DNA of 64,000 bases, from assembly GCF_014647515.1 (NCBI RefSeq), contig NZ_BMPI01000026.1, forward strand, positions 60,889 to 124,888. The letters run 5' to 3'. Source of the DNA: Dactylosporangium sucinum (GTDB taxonomy: Bacteria > Actinomycetota > Actinomycetes > Mycobacteriales > Micromonosporaceae). The notes under the pieces are model-generated. The model was given only the letters and a program-made list of their open reading frames with translations. It searched no databases and had not been told where the DNA came from. Of the stretch, positions 46,494 to 54,352 are shown piece after piece. How positions within the stretch are numbered: the first letter of the stretch is position 1; each line of letters opens with the position of its first letter. The position numbers were made by a program, and so were the translations under genes.

Positions 46494-48110
46494 GTGACCG
46501 GTTTCCGCGCCGCCCTGGCGCAGTTGCTCAAGGCCCGGTTCCCGCTGCTGTACGTCGAGTCGTTCGAGGAGCACCGGGTGCTCGCCGAGCTCGCCGCCGT
46601 GGCCGGTGACGCGGCGCTCGTGCGCACCCCGCGCCCGGTGTGGAGCTGGTCGGCGACCACCGGGCTGCTGCAGCCCGACGGGGCGGCCCGGCAGTACACG
46701 ACCGAGCCCGACAACGCCCTCGACGCCGTGCTGCGCATCCAGGAGCCCGGGCTGTTCGTCTTCCGCGACCTGCACAACTCGCTCGGCGGGGACGTGCCGG
46801 TCCTGCCCACCGTCGTGCGGCGGCTGCGCGACATCGCGGTGGCGTTCAAGAGCGGCACCGTCCCGCGCACCCTGGTCATCGTCGCGCCGATGCTGCGCAT
46901 CCCGCCCGACCTGGAGAAGGACGTCACGATCGTCGACTTCCCGCTGCCGACCGAGGTGGAGATCCGCGGCGTGCTGGACTCGATGATCGCCGGCAACGCC
47001 GCCGGCGGGCGGATCCGCATCGACCTCGACGCGGTCGGGCGGGAGAAGTTCGCCAAGGCCGCCGCCGGGCTGACCCTGCACGAGGCGGAGAACGCGTTCG
47101 CCCGCGCGATGGTCAACGACGGCGTGCTCGACCTGGCCGACCTCGCCGTCGTGCACGAGGAGAAGCGGCAGACCGTGCGCAAGTCGGGGCTGCTGGAGTT
47201 CGTCGACGCGGGCGTGCGGCTGGCCGACGTCGGCGGCCTCGAGCACCTCAAGCGGTGGCTGGCCAAGCGGGACAACTCGTGGCTCGCCGCCGCCGACGAC
47301 TACGGCCTGCCCGCGCCCAAGGGCGTGCTCATCACCGGCGTACCCGGCTGCGGCAAGTCCCTCACCGCCAAGGCCGTCGCCGCCGCGTGGGGGCTGCCGC
47401 TGCTGCGGCTGGACGTCGGGCGGGTCTTCTCCGGGCTCATCGGCTCCAGCGAGCACAACATGCGCGCGGCGATCCGCACGGCCGAGGCGAGCTCGCCCTG
47501 CGTGCTGTGGGTGGACGAGATCGAGAAGGGGTTCTCGTCCTCCATCAGCGACTCGGGGACCACCTCGCGGGTCTTCGGCACGTTCCTCACCTGGATGCAG
47601 GAGAAGTCGAAGCCGGTCTTCGTCATCGCCACCGCCAACGACATCGAGCGCCTGCCGCCGGAGCTGCTGCGCAAGGGCCGCTTCGACGAGATCTTCTTCG
47701 TCGACCTGCCGACCCGGGCCGAGCGCGTGTCGATCTGGGGCGTGCACCTGTCGCGGCGGCTGCGCAAGCCGGCCGTCGCCGGGGCGCTGACCCTCGACGA
47801 GCCGCTGCTGGCCGACCTCGCCGTGCGCACGCCCGGCTTCTCCGGCGCGGAGATCGAGCAGTCGGTCGTGGCGGCGCTGTTCGACGCGTTCTCGCAGCGG
47901 CGGCCGCTGTACCGCGACGACCTCCTGCGCGCCGTGGACTCGCTCGTGCCGCTCAGCGTCACCCAGGCCGAGAAGCTGAACGACGTCCGGGAGTGGGCGC
48001 GGACCCGCGCGGTCGCCGCCACCGCCCCCGAGGACTGGGAGGCCGGCGAGGAGCCCCCCACCGCGGCGATGCCCGCCGTCCCGCCCCACGGCCGCACGAT
48101 CGAGGTGTGA
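46494..48110 (+). CDS. AAA ATPase of the Ycf46/FtsH-like group
   Basis: A 538-residue ATPase. The N-terminal domain (1-240) resembles the Ycf46 family (RFPLLYVESFEEHRVLAELA, LFVFRDLHNSL). The AAA domain has Walker A ITGVPGCGKSLTAKA (about 280-294), Walker B CVLWVDEIEKGF, sensor 1 FVIATAN and Arg fingers LLRKGRFDEIFF. It has no protease domain. Such proteins are found in cyanobacteria, plastids and actinobacteria; their role is unclear (chaperone-like). GTG start. Confidence 0.88.
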   Translation: MTGFRAALAQLLKARFPLLYVESFEEHRVLAELAAVAGDAALVRTPRPVWSWSATTGLLQPDGAARQYTTEPDNALDAVLRIQEPGLFVFRDLHNSLGGDVPVLPTVVRRLRDIAVAFKSGTVPRTLVIVAPMLRIPPDLEKDVTIVDFPLPTEVEIRGVLDSMIAGNAAGGRIRIDLDAVGREKFAKAAAGLTLHEAENAFARAMVNDGVLDLADLAVVHEEKRQTVRKSGLLEFVDAGVRLADVGGLEHLKRWLAKRDNSWLAAADDYGLPAPKGVLITGVPGCGKSLTAKAVAAAWGLPLLRLDVGRVFSGLIGSSEHNMRAAIRTAEASSPCVLWVDEIEKGFSSSISDSGTTSRVFGTFLTWMQEKSKPVFVIATANDIERLPPELLRKGRFDEIFFVDLPTRAERVSIWGVHLSRRLRKPAVAGALTLDEPLLADLAVRTPGFSGAEIEQSVVAALFDAFSQRRPLYRDDLLRAVDSLVPLSVTQAEKLNDVREWARTRAVAATAPEDWEAGEEPPTAAMPAVPPHGRTIEV

Positions 48111-48117
48111 TGAGCGC

Positions 48118-48906
48118 ATGAGTTTCGGACGGAAGCTGCTGTACAGCCTGTGGGTGCTCGGCTCGGTGCTGGGCCTCGGCTGCCTGAGCGGCCTGGGCCT
48201 GCTCATGATCGGCCTGCGCGCCCGCCGCCCGGCGTGGTGGGGGAGCGGCCTGGGCTACCTGCTGGCGACGTGGACGGCGTTCATCCTCTTCGAACGCACC
48301 CCGCGCGAGGCCGCCGCCTCCGGCAACCTGGCGTTGCTGTTCTTCGCCCTGTGGCTGGCCAGCGTGGTGCACTCGCTCGTCGTCAACCCGGGGTGGCTGC
48401 GCTGGGTGGCGGCCCGGCAGCCGGCCCGGCCGCTGGCTCCGCCCCCGGTCTTCGCCCCGCCGCCTCCTGCGGGCCTAGGCTTCGGCGCGGCGCCGTCCGC
48501 TCCGGGTCCGGCTTATGGTTCGGCGCCGTATGCTCCGGGTCCGGCTTATGGTTCGGCGCCGTCCGCTCCGGGGCCGGCCTATGGGGCGGCGCCTTCCAGT
48601 CCGGGGCCGGGCTTCGGGGCGGCGCCGTCCTCTGCTGCGCCGGCCTCGTCCGCGGCGCCGGTGTTCGGGCCGGTCGACCTCAATGCGGCTTCGGCGGCGC
48701 AACTGGCGGGATTCGGGGAGTTCGATCTCGCGCGCGCGGAGCAGATCGTCGCCGAGCGTACGGCGCGGGGAGGGTTCTCGTCGGTCGAGGAGTTCGCGAT
48801 CGTGGCCCAGCTGGCGCCGCACCAACTGGCCCGGCTCCGGCCCCAGGTCCGCTGCGGCCCGCGCCCGGCCGCGCCACCCGCAGGCGGCCGGCTGCTCGAC
48901 TTCTGA
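48118..48906 (+). CDS. membrane protein with low-complexity linker and helix-hairpin-helix domain
   Basis: A 262-residue protein. Three helices lie at the N-terminus (LLYSLWVLGSVLGLGCLSGL, WGSGLGYLLATWTAFILFE, LALLFFALWLASVVHSLVV). A Pro/Gly/Ala linker follows with at least five copies of the unit APGPAYGSAPS (about 120-180). The C-terminal ComEA-like HhH reads VDLNAASAAQLAGFGEFDLA then GGFSSVEEF. HhH domains bind DNA or act as protein modules. It follows the ATPase by 7 bases, so the two form an operon and may interact. Confidence 0.75.
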   Translation: MSFGRKLLYSLWVLGSVLGLGCLSGLGLLMIGLRARRPAWWGSGLGYLLATWTAFILFERTPREAAASGNLALLFFALWLASVVHSLVVNPGWLRWVAARQPARPLAPPPVFAPPPPAGLGFGAAPSAPGPAYGSAPYAPGPAYGSAPSAPGPAYGAAPSSPGPGFGAAPSSAAPASSAAPVFGPVDLNAASAAQLAGFGEFDLARAEQIVAERTARGGFSSVEEFAIVAQLAPHQLARLRPQVRCGPRPAAPPAGGRLLDF

Positions 48907-48920
48907 CCGGCCCGCTCTTT

Positions 48921-48989
48921 CGAAGACGTTGGTCGATCTACCCTCAGTTGGATCTCGTTGGCCGAGGGTAGATTGATCAACGTCTTTCG
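48921..48989. repeat. palindromic repeat family, copy 3
   Basis: Left arm AGACGTTGGTCGATCTACCC; the right arm is its complement with two transitions. The loop is AGTTGGATCTCGTTGGCC. It follows the HhH gene stop by 15 bases and may act as its terminator. Confidence 0.85.
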
Positions 48990-49131
48990 GTGGGCTGTCG
49001 GGTGCGGCGGGCGGTCGGCGTCGGGGTGGGCTGTCGGGTGCGGCGGGCGGTCGGCGTCGGGCGGGGTGGTCCGCCGGACGCGCTGCTGGTTGGCGGGTGT
49101 GTGCTCGACCTCTGGCCGGCCCTTCCTTCGG

Positions 49132-49193
49132 AGACGTTGGTCGATCTACCCTCAGTTGGATCTCGTTGGCCGAGGGTAGATTGACCAACGTCT
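49132..49193. repeat. palindromic repeat family, copy 4
   Basis: Same arms and same loop (AGTTGGATCTCGTTGGCC) as copy 3, with one arm mismatch. Confidence 0.85.
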
Positions 49194-49304
49194 TTCGGTG
49201 GGCTGTCGGGTGCGGCGGGCGGTCGGCGTCGGGCGGGGTGGTCTGGCGGACGCGCCGCTGGTTGGCGGGTGTGTGCTCGACCTCTGGCCGCCCCCTTCCT
49301 TCGG

Positions 49305-49366
49305 AGACGTTGGTCGATCTACCCTCGCCGGGCGAGATCCAACTGAGGGTAGATCGACCAACGTCT
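49305..49366. repeat. palindromic repeat family, copy 5
   Basis: Perfect 22-bp arms AGACGTTGGTCGATCTACCC-TC. The loop contains CGAGATCCAACT, the reverse complement of the loop in copies 3 and 4, so this copy is inverted relative to them. Confidence 0.85.
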
Positions 49367-49438
49367 TCGGGCAGACGCCGCGGGCCGTCAGCGCGTGCGG
49401 GGCGTCAGCGGGTGCGGCGGGCGCGCGGGCGGAGGGCG

Positions 49439-50473
49439 TCAGCGGGCGCGGCGGGCGCGCGTGCGGGGCTTCGCGCTCGACTCGCGGACCACCAGGTCGG
49501 GCTGGAAGACCACGTGCCGGTGCTCGTGGCGGCCGTCGTCCTCGATCTCCTCCAGCAGCAGGCTCGCCGCCGTCCGGCCCAGCTGCTCGCGCGGCTGGCG
49601 GATCGACGACAGCGGCACGGCGGCGGCCGCGGCGAACTCGATGTCGTCGTACCCCACGATGGCCACGTCCTGTGGCACCCGGATGCCGCGCAGGGTCATC
49701 TCCTGCAGCACGCCCAGGGCGAGCAGGTCGTTCGCGCAGAAGACCGCCGTCGGGCGGTCCGACGGCGGGAGCGCGGCGATCTCCGCGGCGGCGGTGCGGC
49801 CCGAGGCTACCGTCAGGTTCGGGGTCGCGACCACCGACAGTGACGCGTGGCCCGCGGTGGCCGCCGCGATGCCCGCGTGCCGGTCCTGGACCTGGGTCAG
49901 CGTCGCCGGGCCGCCGACGAACGCCACGTGCTGGTGGCCCTGCTCCACCAGGTGTTCGCCGGCGAGCCGGCCGCCCAGGAGGTCGTCGACCGCGACCGAG
50001 CACCGGCTGTGCCGGCCCGAGCCGCGGTCCACCAGCACCACCGGGGTGCCGCGCTGGATGAGCAGCTCCAGGCGGGAGCCCGGCGACTCGTCGACCGGCG
50101 TGATGAGCACGCCCCGGACGCGCTGCTCCTCCAGCAGGTCGAGGTGGCGGTGCTCGCGGCCGGCGTCCTCGCCGCTGTTGCACACCACGACCATGACGCC
50201 GTGCTCCTCGGCGGCCGCCTCGGCGCCGCGGACGACGTCGGTGAAGAACGGGTTGGTCACGTCGAGCACGACGAGGGCGATCTGCCGGCTCTGGCCCGCG
50301 CGCAGCTGGCGGGCGGAGTCGTTGCGGACGTAGCCGAGCTCGGCGATCGCGTCGAGCACCCGCTGGCGCGTGCTCGTGGCCACGAGCTCCGGCCGGTTGA
50401 GCACGTTGCTGACGGTGCCGATGGAGACGCCAGCGCGGCGGGCCACCTCTTTGATGCCGGTCGTCGTCGACAT
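49439..50473 (-). CDS. LacI-family repressor of the rhamnose operon
   Basis: A 344-residue regulator. The HTH is at 6-25 (IKEVARRAGVSIGTVSNVLN), with the hinge PELVATSTRQRVLDAIAELG. The periplasmic-binding-like effector domain has ALVVLDVTNPFFTDVVRGAE, FVGGPATLTQVQDRHAGI and VAIVGYDDIEFAAAAAVPLS. Basic tail. Divergent from the rhamnose genes, it very probably represses them and itself, with rhamnose or a derivative as inducer. Operator-like palindromes lie in the shared 174-bp region. Confidence 0.92.
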   Translation of the reverse strand: MSTTTGIKEVARRAGVSIGTVSNVLNRPELVATSTRQRVLDAIAELGYVRNDSARQLRAGQSRQIALVVLDVTNPFFTDVVRGAEAAAEEHGVMVVVCNSGEDAGREHRHLDLLEEQRVRGVLITPVDESPGSRLELLIQRGTPVVLVDRGSGRHSRCSVAVDDLLGGRLAGEHLVEQGHQHVAFVGGPATLTQVQDRHAGIAAATAGHASLSVVATPNLTVASGRTAAAEIAALPPSDRPTAVFCANDLLALGVLQEMTLRGIRVPQDVAIVGYDDIEFAAAAAVPLSSIRQPREQLGRTAASLLLEEIEDDGRHEHRHVVFQPDLVVRESSAKPRTRARRAR

Positions 50474-50542
50474 GGAACTCCAAGAAGCAGGGCAGAAGAA
50501 AACAGGGGGCGGTGTATCAAAACGGTAACGCGATCGAAACCC

Positions 50543-50572
50543 TTGACGCAGTCTCGCTCGGCCTTCTACCGT
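50543..50572 (+). promoter_or_regulatory. promoter of the rhamnose operon
   Basis: TTGACG (50543-50548) and TACCGT (50567-50572) are spaced by 18 bases. The operator palindrome begins 17 bases after the -10. Confidence 0.6.
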
Positions 50573-50588
50573 CAGCATAGTCACGCCA

Positions 50589-50614
50589 TGAAACGTTTCA
50601 CAAGAACGTTTCAA
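50589..50614. promoter_or_regulatory. LacI-type operator pair
   Basis: TGAAACGTTTCA (50589-50600) is a perfect 12-bp palindrome with the central CG typical of LacI operators. AAGAACGTTTCAA (50602-50614) is a second, imperfect one in tandem. Both lie between promoter and first gene, so binding would block transcription. Confidence 0.8.
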
Positions 50615-50647
50615 CGAGCGTCAGTCACCCGAAGGAGAGCCCCGCCA

Positions 50648-52144
50648 GTGACCGGTCCGCTGCTCGCCCTCGACGGCGTGAGCAAGTCCTTCGGCGCCGT
50701 CGCCGCCCTGCGCGACGTCCGGCTGGAGCTGCACGCCGGCGAGGCGCACGCGCTGGTCGGCGAGAACGGCGCCGGGAAGTCGACGCTGGTGAAGATCCTC
50801 GCCGGCGCGCACGCCCCCGACGCCGGCACCCTGACCCTCGACGGCGAGCCGCTCGTGTTCGCCGGTCCGGCCGACGCCCGCGCCGCCGGCATCGCCGTCA
50901 TCTACCAGGAGCCGACGCTCTTCCCGGACCTCTCCGTCGCCGAGAACATCTTCATGGGCCGCCAGCCGCTGCGCGGCCTGCGCCGCATCGACGCCGCCGA
51001 GATGCGCCGCCGCACGGCCGAGCTGTTCACCCGGCTCGGCGTGCACCTCGACCCCGACCGGCCGGCGCGCGGCCTGTCGATCGCCGACCAGCAGCTGGTC
51101 GAGATCGCCAAGGCGCTGTCGTTCGACGCGCGGGTGCTGGTCATGGACGAGCCGACCGCGGCGCTGTCCGGCGTCGAGGTCGAGCGGCTCTTCGCCGTCG
51201 CGCGGTCGCTCAGGGACAACGGCGCGGCCGTGCTGTTCATCTCGCACCGCTTCGACGAGGTGTTCGCGCTCTGCCAGCGGATCACCGTCATGCGCGACGG
51301 GCAGTGGGTCTCCACCGACCTCGCCGGCGAGCTCACCGTCGACCGGGTGGTGCGCCGCATGGTCGGCCGCGAGGTGTCCTCGCTGTTCCCCAAGCAGGAC
51401 ACCGAGGTCCGCGAGGCGCGCCTGCAGCTCAGGAACCTGACGAGGGCCGGGGTGTTCGAGGACGTGAGCTTCACCGTCCACAGTGGGGAGATCGTCGCGC
51501 TCGCGGGACTGGTCGGGGCCGGCCGCTCGGAGGTCATCCGCGCCGTGTTCGGCATCGACCGCTACGACTCGGGCCAGGTCATCGTCGAGGGCAGGGAGCT
51601 CGGCAAGGGTAGCCCCCGGGCCGCCATCGCCGCCGGGCTCGCGCTGGTGCCGGAGGACCGCCGCCAGCAGGGGCTCGTGATGGAGCTGTCGGTCGAGCGC
51701 AACGCCACCCTGCCGCGCCGCTGGTCGCTGGCGAGCCTCGGGCTGCTGTTCGGCGCCGCCGAGCGTCGCGAGGCCCGCACCTGGGCCGAGCGGCTGCAGG
51801 TCAAGGCGTCCCGGCTCAGCGACCCGGTGTCCACGCTGTCCGGCGGCAACCAGCAGAAGGTCGTGCTGGCCAAGTGGCTGTCGACCGAGCCGCGCGTGCT
51901 CATCGTGGACGAGCCGACGCGCGGCATCGACGTGGGCACCAAGGCCGAGGTGCACCGGCTGCTGAGCAGCCTGGCCAAGGACGGCGTCGCCGTCCTCATG
52001 GTCTCCAGCGAGCTGCCCGAGGTGCTCGGCATGGCCGACCGGGTGCTCGTCATGCACGAAGGGCGGCTCGCCGCCGACATTCCCCGCACCGAAGCCGACG
52101 AGGAGTCCGTCATGCTGGCAGCGACCGGGCAGGTGAGCGCATGA
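50648..52144 (+). CDS. rhaT: rhamnose ABC transporter ATP-binding protein
   Basis: A 498-residue double ABC ATPase of the carbohydrate CUT2 class. First half: Walker A GENGAGKSTLVKIL, LSIADQQLVEIAKAL, LVMDEPTAALS. Second half: the degenerate P-loop GLVGAGRSEVIRAVF, LSGGNQQKVVLAKWL and LIVDEPTRGIDVGTK. CUT2 systems import ribose-, xylose- or rhamnose-type sugars. GTG start with AAGGAG. It is the first gene of the operon. Confidence 0.93.
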   Translation: MTGPLLALDGVSKSFGAVAALRDVRLELHAGEAHALVGENGAGKSTLVKILAGAHAPDAGTLTLDGEPLVFAGPADARAAGIAVIYQEPTLFPDLSVAENIFMGRQPLRGLRRIDAAEMRRRTAELFTRLGVHLDPDRPARGLSIADQQLVEIAKALSFDARVLVMDEPTAALSGVEVERLFAVARSLRDNGAAVLFISHRFDEVFALCQRITVMRDGQWVSTDLAGELTVDRVVRRMVGREVSSLFPKQDTEVREARLQLRNLTRAGVFEDVSFTVHSGEIVALAGLVGAGRSEVIRAVFGIDRYDSGQVIVEGRELGKGSPRAAIAAGLALVPEDRRQQGLVMELSVERNATLPRRWSLASLGLLFGAAERREARTWAERLQVKASRLSDPVSTLSGGNQQKVVLAKWLSTEPRVLIVDEPTRGIDVGTKAEVHRLLSSLAKDGVAVLMVSSELPEVLGMADRVLVMHEGRLAADIPRTEADEESVMLAATGQVSA

Positions 52145-52312
52145 CCGGTCCGGAGCGAAGCGGAGGGGCCGGTCATCATCGGCTCAGCTCGGAAGGCATG
52201 CGGCCGGAGCGAAGCGGAGGCGGCATGACCGGTTCCGGAGCGAAGCGGAGGAGGCCGGGCATCATCGGCTCAGTGTGGAAGGCATGCGGCCGGAGCGAAG
52301 CGGAGGACGCAT
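52141..52312 (+). repeat. duplicated 86-bp unit with ribosome-site-like words
   Basis: Between the ATPase stop and the permease start lie two tandem units (52141-52226 and 52227-52312). Each has two copies of CGGAGCGAAGCGGAGG (52151, 52205, 52236, 52291) and GGTCATCATCGGCTCAG-type text. Each word contains GGAGG, and the last is the ribosome-binding site of the permease. The duplication adds decoy sites. Confidence 0.85.
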
Positions 52313-53327
52313 GACCGCCGTCGCGGAGCGTGTCGAGAGCAGCGCGAAGACCCGGATCACCCACAAGGTGTTCCTGGTCCGCGAGCTCGGCATCCTCGTC
52401 GCCCTCGTCCTGCTGATCGGGATCACGGCGATCACCAACCCGCGGTTCCTGTCCGCGCAGAGCGTCAAGGACCTGCTGCTCGGCTCGACGATCCTGGCGA
52501 TCCTCGCGACCGGCCAGGCGATCGTCGTCATCACGCGCAACGTCGACCTGTCGGTCGGCTCCGTCCTCGGCCTCTCGGCGTTCCTCACCGGCACGCTGTT
52601 CCTCGACCACCCCGGCCTGCCGATCCCGGTGGTCGTCCTGGCCGGCGCGGCACTCGGGGCGGTGTGCGGCGCGGTCAACGGTGCCCTCATCGCCGCCGCC
52701 CGGGTGCCGGCGCTGGTCGTCACGCTCGGCACGCTGTACGTCTTCCGCGGCATCGACTACCAGTGGGCCAAGGGCAAGCAGATCAACGCGGCCGACATCC
52801 CGGCGGCGTTCCTGCACCTCGGCACGCGCACGGTGCTCGGCGTGCCGGTCCTGACGGTGTTCGCGGTCGTCGTCGTGCTCTGCGCCGGCTATTTCCTCAA
52901 GTCGTACCGCAGCGGCCGCGAACTGTACGCGATCGGCTCCGACCCCACCGCCGCCCGGCTGTCCGGCATCGCCGTCGGCCGGCGCGTCTTCGCCGCCTTC
53001 GTCGCGAGCGGCGCCCTCGCCGGCCTGGCCGGCGTGCTGTACGTGGCCCGGTTCGGCACCCTCGACGCCAACGCCGGCAACGGCCAGGAGCTCAACGTCG
53101 TGGCCGCGGTCGTCGTCGGCGGCGTCGCCATCTTCGGCGGCAGCGGCTCGGTGTACGGCGCCGCCCTCGGCGCCATGCTGCTCACCACGATCGGCAGCGC
53201 GCTGCCGGTGCTCGGCACCACCCCGTTCTGGCAGCGCGCCTCCGTCGGCGCCCTGATCCTGGCCGCGATCGGCCTCGACCGCGCCCTGTCGGTGCGGGTT
53301 GCCAAGCAGCTCGGAGGAGCGAAATGA
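52311..53327 (+). CDS. rhaP: rhamnose ABC transporter permease 1
   Basis: A 338-residue CUT2 permease with about nine membrane helices (LGILVALVLLIGITAI, LGSTILAILATGQAIVVI, VVVLAGAALGAVCGAVNGAL and others). The EAA-like loop is SGRELYAIGSDPTAARLSGI, and VAAVVVGGVAIFGGSGSVYG is a family block. It starts with ATG after a GGAGGACGC site and overlaps the next permease by ATGA. Confidence 0.93.
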   Translation: MTAVAERVESSAKTRITHKVFLVRELGILVALVLLIGITAITNPRFLSAQSVKDLLLGSTILAILATGQAIVVITRNVDLSVGSVLGLSAFLTGTLFLDHPGLPIPVVVLAGAALGAVCGAVNGALIAAARVPALVVTLGTLYVFRGIDYQWAKGKQINAADIPAAFLHLGTRTVLGVPVLTVFAVVVVLCAGYFLKSYRSGRELYAIGSDPTAARLSGIAVGRRVFAAFVASGALAGLAGVLYVARFGTLDANAGNGQELNVVAAVVVGGVAIFGGSGSVYGAALGAMLLTTIGSALPVLGTTPFWQRASVGALILAAIGLDRALSVRVAKQLGGAK

Positions 53328-54301
53328 CCGGCAAGGTCCGGGCCCTCGGCACCTGGGACGTCGTCGTTCTCGTCGCGCTGGTGCTCGTCGTGGTCATCGG
53401 CGCGTCGACCATCGACGGGGTGGCCAGCCCCCGGTTCTGGCGGTTCGTCACGCTCGAGGTGATCCCGATCGCGATCATCGCCCTGCCGATGACGCTCGTC
53501 GTCATCACCGGCGAGATCGACCTCTCCGTCGCCAGCGTCCTCGGCCTCACCTGCGCCGTCATGGGCGACCTGTGGGCGCGCGGCGTGACCAGCCTGCCGC
53601 TGCTCGTCGTGCTGTGCCTGCTGCTCGGCGCGGTGGCCGGCGCGGTCAACGGCCTGTTCGTGACCGTCTTCGGCCTGCCGTCCCTCGCGGTCACCATCGG
53701 CACCCTGGCCCTGTACCGCGGCCTCGCCTACGTGGCGCTGGGGGACCGGGCCATCTCCGACTACCCGAGTTCCTGGACCGACTCGGCGGTCAGCGCGATC
53801 CCCGGGCTCACCATCCCGTGGTTCATCCTGGTCGTCGCCGCCCTGGCCGTGCTCTTCGGCGTGATCCTGCACGCCACGCCGATCGGCCGCGGGCTCTACG
53901 CCATGGGCAACAACGCGGAGGCCGCCCGGTTCGCCGGGGTCGCGGTCGCCCGCACGAAGTTCTGGCTGTTCGTCGCGACCGGCACGATGGCCTCGCTCGC
54001 CGGGGTGTTCTGGACGTTCCGCTTCGCCAGCGCCCGCGCCGACAACGGCAACGGCCTGGAGCTCGCCGTCGTCGCGGCGGTGCTCCTGGGCGGCGTCTCG
54101 ATCTTCGGCGGGCGCGGCGGCATGATCGGCGTCATCGGCGCCGTCGTGCTGCTCAGCACATTGCGCAACGCGTTGCAACTGGCGTACGTGCCGGCCAACA
54201 CGCTGACCATCGTCACCGGCTCGCTGCTCATCGCCTCGGTCGTCGGACCGAACGTCGTCGGCATGGCGCGGGAACGCCTGCGTCGCCGGCGGCCCGCATG
54301 A
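53324..54301 (+). CDS. rhaQ: rhamnose ABC transporter permease 2
   Basis: A 325-residue CUT2 permease, similar in plan to the first: IAIIALPMTLVVITGEIDLS, LCLLLGAVAGAVNGLFVTVF, RGLYAMGNNAEAARFAGVAV, VAAVLLGGVSIFGGRGGMIG. Two different permeases point to a heterodimeric channel, as in other rhamnose (RhaP/RhaQ) systems. The start overlaps the stop of rhaP. Confidence 0.93.
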   Translation: MTGKVRALGTWDVVVLVALVLVVVIGASTIDGVASPRFWRFVTLEVIPIAIIALPMTLVVITGEIDLSVASVLGLTCAVMGDLWARGVTSLPLLVVLCLLLGAVAGAVNGLFVTVFGLPSLAVTIGTLALYRGLAYVALGDRAISDYPSSWTDSAVSAIPGLTIPWFILVVAALAVLFGVILHATPIGRGLYAMGNNAEAARFAGVAVARTKFWLFVATGTMASLAGVFWTFRFASARADNGNGLELAVVAAVLLGGVSIFGGRGGMIGVIGAVVLLSTLRNALQLAYVPANTLTIVTGSLLIASVVGPNVVGMARERLRRRRPA

Positions 54302-54352
54302 CGGAACACCCCCACGACACCCCAACGTCATGACACCCGCTGAAAGGATTCA

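Larger units (their letters stand above)
48983..49370 (+). repeat. tandem duplication carrying palindromic repeats
   Basis: The block beginning CTTTCGGTGGGCTGTCGGGT at 48983 recurs at 49191. Each continues through GGTTGGCGGGTGTGTGCTCG and ends in a palindrome (49132 and 49305). The first unit has an extra internal ~36-bp doubling, which explains the spacings of 211 and 173 bases between palindromes. Confidence 0.8.
48907..49438. other. repeat-filled intergenic region
   Basis: No gene. Three palindromic-repeat copies (48921, 49132, 49305) are set in a tandem duplication of about 170-210 bp. Units share CGGTGGGCTGTCGGGTGCGG and GTGTGCTCGACCTCTGGCCG blocks. Confidence 0.75.
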
